A DNA stretch of 7,940 bases from an uncultured Clostridia bacterium (GTDB lineage: Bacteria; Bacillota; Clostridia; Oscillospirales; Acutalibacteraceae): NCBI GenBank assembly GCA_904420155.1, contig CAJFUH010000228.1:1-7940 (forward strand), written 5' to 3'. The number at the start of each line of letters is the position of its first letter. The first letter of the stretch is position 1. The position numbers and the translations under genes are program-made. The notes beneath the pieces are model-generated. The model saw only the letters and a list, made by a program, of their open reading frames with translations, did not search any database and had not been told where the DNA came from. Positions 5,721-7,940 of the stretch are shown here, in pieces.

Positions 5721-6590
5721 ATGGCGGTTGTAATTGGAGTGCGTTTCAAGGACGTGGGGAAGGTCTATTATTTTGATCCCGGCGAAGAAACGCTGAAAAA
5801 AGGCGATAAGGTGATTGTGGAGACGGCCCGCGGCATAGAGTGCGGGGAAGTGGCCATGGAAAACCGGGAAGTGGCGGAGGAAAGCATTGTGCGCCCTCTC
5901 AAAAAGATGATTCGGAAGGCCAACGAAGCGGATCTGAAAAAGGTCAAGCAAAATGAAAAGCTGGAGAAAAACGCCTTTGAGATCTGTTTGAAGAAGATTG
6001 CAGACCACAAGCTGGATATGAAGCTGGTGGATGTGGAATATACTTTTGACAACAACAAAATTTTATTCTATTTTACCGCGGATGGGCGGGTAGATTTTAG
6101 AGAATTGGTAAAAGACTTGGCCTCTGTGTTCCGCACCCGGATTGAACTGCGCCAGATCGGCGTCCGCGACGAAGCAAAAATGCTGGGCGGGCTGGGGATC
6201 TGCGGCAAGCCGTTTTGCTGCTCCACCTTCTTGGGGGAATTCCAGCCGGTTTCCATCAAAATGGCCAAGGAGCAGGGGCTATCCCTGAACCCTGTTAAGA
6301 TTTCCGGCACCTGCGGGCGGCTGATGTGCTGCCTGAAATATGAGCAGGCCGCTTATGCGGACTTGCTGAAGACCACCCCTAAGGTGGGGGCTATTGTCAA
6401 CACCCCGGAGGGGAAAGGCGTGGTGGTGGATCAGAACCTGCTGACCGGCACGCTGAAAGTGCGCATGGATCGCGCGCCGGAGGCCGCCCCCATGACCTTC
6501 CATGTGAAGGAAGTGCGGGTGGTGAAGGACGCCCAGATCCGGGTGGCCAAAGAGGAGATTGAAAAATTGAAACAGCTGGAAGACAAGTGA
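5721..6590 (+). CDS. ricT: PSP1-domain protein RicT (YaaT), Ric complex subunit
   Basis: This 289-residue PSP1-domain protein is homologous to B. subtilis YaaT/RicT. There it joins RicA and RicF in a complex carrying [4Fe-4S] clusters that assists RNase Y in mRNA maturation and affects sporulation and competence. The family's paired cysteine motifs are intact: C161-x4-C166-C167 in GICGKPFCCSTF and C198-x4-C203-C204 in GTCGRLMCCLKYE. C41 and C89 are further cysteines. The N-terminal part (VIGVRFKDVGKVYYFDPG) and the central NNKILFYFTADGRVDFRELV match the family. The C-terminal tail is Lys/Glu-rich and probably helical (about 270-289). AAAGGAGG (5707-5714) lies 6 bases before the ATG. No ricA or ricF gene is in this window. 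The link to sporulation is inferred from the homologue only. Confidence 0.94.
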   Translation: MAVVIGVRFKDVGKVYYFDPGEETLKKGDKVIVETARGIECGEVAMENREVAEESIVRPLKKMIRKANEADLKKVKQNEKLEKNAFEICLKKIADHKLDMKLVDVEYTFDNNKILFYFTADGRVDFRELVKDLASVFRTRIELRQIGVRDEAKMLGGLGICGKPFCCSTFLGEFQPVSIKMAKEQGLSLNPVKISGTCGRLMCCLKYEQAAYADLLKTTPKVGAIVNTPEGKGVVVDQNLLTGTLKVRMDRAPEAAPMTFHVKEVRVVKDAQIRVAKEEIEKLKQLEDK

Positions 6591-6649
6591 TTCAGAGATG
6601 ATATTTGTACTTTTTTGATGGCACAAGGGGAAAACGGGAGAAAGGACAC

Positions 6650-6690
6650 AGAAAAAAGTAGGAAAATATCTGTTTTTCTTTCTTTTTTTC
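6650..6690 (+). terminator. Weak possible terminator after ricT
   Basis: AGAAAAA (6650-6656) can pair with TTTTTCT (6673-6679), followed by a T-rich tract to about 6690. The stem is almost entirely A-T and has a 16-base loop, so termination would be inefficient. I see no better candidate between ricT and the ferredoxin promoter. Confidence 0.3.
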
Positions 6691-6740
6691 CAACGGTTAT
6701 ACGAAATTTGATGCAAATATTAGTTTTCAAAGAAAACCCA

Positions 6741-6768
6741 TTGCTTTTTTTGGATTGCATGATACAAT
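6741..6768 (+). promoter_or_regulatory. Promoter of the ferredoxin gene
   Basis: TTGCTT (6741-6746) and TACAAT (6763-6768) are separated by 16 bases. TGA directly before the -10 (6760-6762) adds an extended -10. Transcription would begin near 6775, close to the unusually complete ribosome binding site AAGGAGGTG (6785-6793). Together these suggest high expression of the ferredoxin independently of ricT. Confidence 0.7.
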
Positions 6769-6801
6769 AGAGATGAAATCAAAGAAGGAGGTGCCACTTC
6801 T

Positions 6802-6972
6802 ATGGCATATGCAATTTCTGACGAATGTATTTCTTGTGGCGCATGCGAGGCTGAGTGCCCGGTAGGCGCAATCTCTGAAGGCGATGGCAAATATGTGATC
6901 GACGCAGATGCTTGCACCGAGTGCGGCGCTTGCGCAGGAGTTTGCCCGGTAGGCGCTCCGGCTCAGGCTTAA
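6802..6972 (+). CDS. 2[4Fe-4S] ferredoxin, clostridial type
   Basis: This 56-residue electron carrier shows the double CxxCxxCxxxCP pattern of the bacterial dicluster ferredoxins: C9, C12, C15 and C19, then C38, C41, C44 and C48, each set ending in Pro (CPVGA). Length and internal two-fold symmetry match Clostridium pasteurianum-type ferredoxin (about 55 residues). It would carry low-potential electrons in the cytoplasm, for example for pyruvate:ferredoxin oxidoreductase or hydrogenase; the partners are not in this window. It has its own promoter, a near-perfect ribosome binding site and a terminator, so it is probably a single-gene unit. Codons lean to GCT and GCA for Ala, unlike the GCC/GCG-rich neighbours, as expected for a highly expressed gene. 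It sits where B. subtilis has yabA, so this is local gene replacement or insertion in a conserved cluster. Confidence 0.97.
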   Translation: MAYAISDECISCGACEAECPVGAISEGDGKYVIDADACTECGACAGVCPVGAPAQA

Positions 6973-6989
6973 TTCATCCAAACATAACC

Positions 6990-7027
6990 AAAAGGCGGAG
7001 CGTGGTATGCGCCCCGCCTTTCCTTTT
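6990..7027 (+). terminator. Intrinsic terminator of the ferredoxin gene
   Basis: AAAGGCGG (6991-6998) pairs with CCGCCTTT (7014-7021). An inner GCG/CGC stem (7000-7002 with 7010-7012) closes a 7-base loop across an A/C mismatch. CCTTTT follows. It starts 18 bases after the ferredoxin stop codon. Confidence 0.85.
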
Positions 7028-7102
7028 GTTTTAGAGAGCGTGCCGGAGTGGAAGATTACGGATGGAAAATCCCATGTTTCCACGGGGAAAGGAGAGGGCA
7101 GG

Positions 7103-7858
7103 ATGGAGAAGGAGCGGGAAACTTGGCAGCCGCTGGGATCCGGTTATTGGGCGAGGGTATCCCCCGGCCATACCTTTAGCACGGATACCCTGCTGCTTTC
7201 CCATTTTTCAAGGCCCCGGTCTACCGAGAGACGGGCGGTGGAGCTGTGCGCCGGCTGCGGGGTTTTGTCCCTGCTGTGGCTGCGGAAAAGGGAACGACCG
7301 TTGGAGATCGACGCGGTGGAAATACAGGGATCCGCCTGTTTGCTGATGCGCCAGTCTGTGGAGCGCAATGCACTGTCGGGACGGTACCGCCCCATACAAG
7401 CGGATCTCAGGAACCTGAAAGGGATCCTGGAGGGGAACCGGTATGACTTAGCGGCCTGTAATCCCCCGTATATGCCGGCAGGGGCGGGGATAGCCAGTAA
7501 AGACGCTGTCAGCCGCGCCGCCCGGCACGAAGAGATGTGCACCATAGAGGATGTGGTACAGGCTGCGGCCCGCCTGCTGCGGCCTTCCGGCCGCCTGTGC
7601 CTGTGCCAGCGGCCGGAGCGCCTGTGTTCCGTGATGGAAGCTTGCCGCCAGGGAAATTTAGAACCCAAACGGCTGCGCCTGGTTCAGCAAAGAGTGGAGA
7701 AAGCCCCCAAACTTTTTCTTTTGGAGGCGCGTAAGGGCGCCCGGCCCGGAGGGCTGGTGGTGGAACCTACATTGATTATCGAGGACGGACAAGGAGGATA
7801 TTCCCAGGAGATGCGGGAGATTTACGGGGACTATGCCAGGAAAGAGGAAACGAGATGA
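7103..7858 (+). CDS. trmN6: tRNA1(Val) A37 N6-methyltransferase family protein (TrmN6/YabB)
   Basis: This 251-residue SAM-dependent N6-adenine methyltransferase has motif I in VELCAGCGVLSLLWL (46-60) and the catalytic NPPY at residues 120-123 (ACNPPYMPAG). The N terminus has SPGHTFSTDTLLLSHF, the hallmark region of the TrmN6/YabB group (usually DsvLL). The expected reaction is methylation of the N6 position of adenine 37 in a valine tRNA, as shown for E. coli YfiC. The exact tRNA target is inferred. The open frame reaches back to an ATG at 7007, but that lies inside the ferredoxin terminator. AAAGGAG (7088-7094) sits 8 bases before the ATG at 7103, which is therefore the start. The stop TGA overlaps the ATG of rsmI. 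No clear promoter is seen, so expression may come from read-through or a weak start site at about 7030-7090. Confidence 0.9.
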   Translation: MEKERETWQPLGSGYWARVSPGHTFSTDTLLLSHFSRPRSTERRAVELCAGCGVLSLLWLRKRERPLEIDAVEIQGSACLLMRQSVERNALSGRYRPIQADLRNLKGILEGNRYDLAACNPPYMPAGAGIASKDAVSRAARHEEMCTIEDVVQAAARLLRPSGRLCLCQRPERLCSVMEACRQGNLEPKRLRLVQQRVEKAPKLFLLEARKGARPGGLVVEPTLIIEDGQGGYSQEMREIYGDYARKEETR

Positions 7859-7940
7859 ACGGTAAATTAGTGGTGGTAGGCACGCCTATCGGAAATTTGG
7901 GGGACCTGTCCCCCAGGGCGGTGGAGGCCATGGAACAGGC
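7855..7940 (+). CDS. rsmI: 16S rRNA C1402 2'-O-methyltransferase RsmI (3' partial)
   Basis: Only the first 28 codons are present; the gene runs off the right edge. The N terminus carries the RsmI signature VGTPIGNLGDLSPRAVEAM (residues 8-26), part of the SAM-binding tetrapyrrole-methylase fold. RsmI adds the 2'-O-methyl group of m4Cm1402 in 16S rRNA in the decoding centre. The ATGA overlap with the trmN6 stop codon points to translational coupling. In B. subtilis yazA lies between the two genes; here it is missing. Confidence 0.95.
   Translation, partial: MNGKLVVVGTPIGNLGDLSPRAVEAMEQ

Noticed and set aside
7007..7102. N-terminal 32-codon extension of the TrmN6 protein
   Set aside because: The upstream ATG sits in the ferredoxin terminator and has no ribosome binding site, whereas AAAGGAG is correctly placed for the ATG at 7103.

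Overview
The window reads as chromosomal DNA of a low-to-moderate GC Gram-positive anaerobe of the class Clostridia. A gut member of the Oscillospirales/Ruminococcaceae type is the best guess, by inference. The grounds are strong AGGAGG ribosome binding sites, a sortase-type wall-anchor tail, a Ruminococcus-style GH130 phosphorylase, an 8-Cys clostridial ferredoxin, and a gene order matching the Bacillus subtilis yaaO-yaaQ-holB-yaaT-yabB-rsmI neighbourhood. All supported genes are on the + strand.

Layout. (1) Bases 1-340: the C-terminal end of a surface protein with a KTGD/hydrophobic/KKRK anchor, closed by a strong terminator. (2) Bases 443-1574: a single-gene unit for a GH130 mannoside phosphorylase, with its own extended -10 promoter and terminator. 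(3) Bases 1575-2133: about 560 bases without a gene, holding a degenerate 92-base tandem duplication followed by seven closely packed hairpins. This is the least explained stretch of the window. (4) Bases 2134-4244: a class I SAM methyltransferase overlapping a fold-type I PLP decarboxylase-family gene (YaaO-like). (5) Bases 4403-5607: the c-di-AMP receptor gene darA (yaaQ) and holB (DNA polymerase III delta'). (6) Bases 5721-6590: ricT (yaaT), the PSP1-domain subunit of the Ric Fe-S complex. (7) Bases 6741-7027: a 56-residue 2[4Fe-4S] ferredoxin with its own strong promoter, ribosome binding site and terminator. (8) Bases 7103-7940: a TrmN6-type tRNA methyltransferase gene overlapping the start of rsmI, which runs off the window.

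Compared with the B. subtilis order, tmk (between yaaO and yaaQ), yaaR (between yaaQ and holB), yabA (after yaaT) and yazA (before rsmI) are absent, and a ferredoxin lies where yabA would be. The right half is thus a conserved housekeeping cluster covering c-di-AMP sensing, clamp loading, Ric-linked RNA processing and RNA methylation. The left half is accessory carbohydrate and surface functions. I see no CRISPR array, tRNA, rRNA, transposase or phage gene. The non-coding hairpin array is the best candidate for something undescribed, but it may simply be a copy of a genome-wide interspersed repeat.
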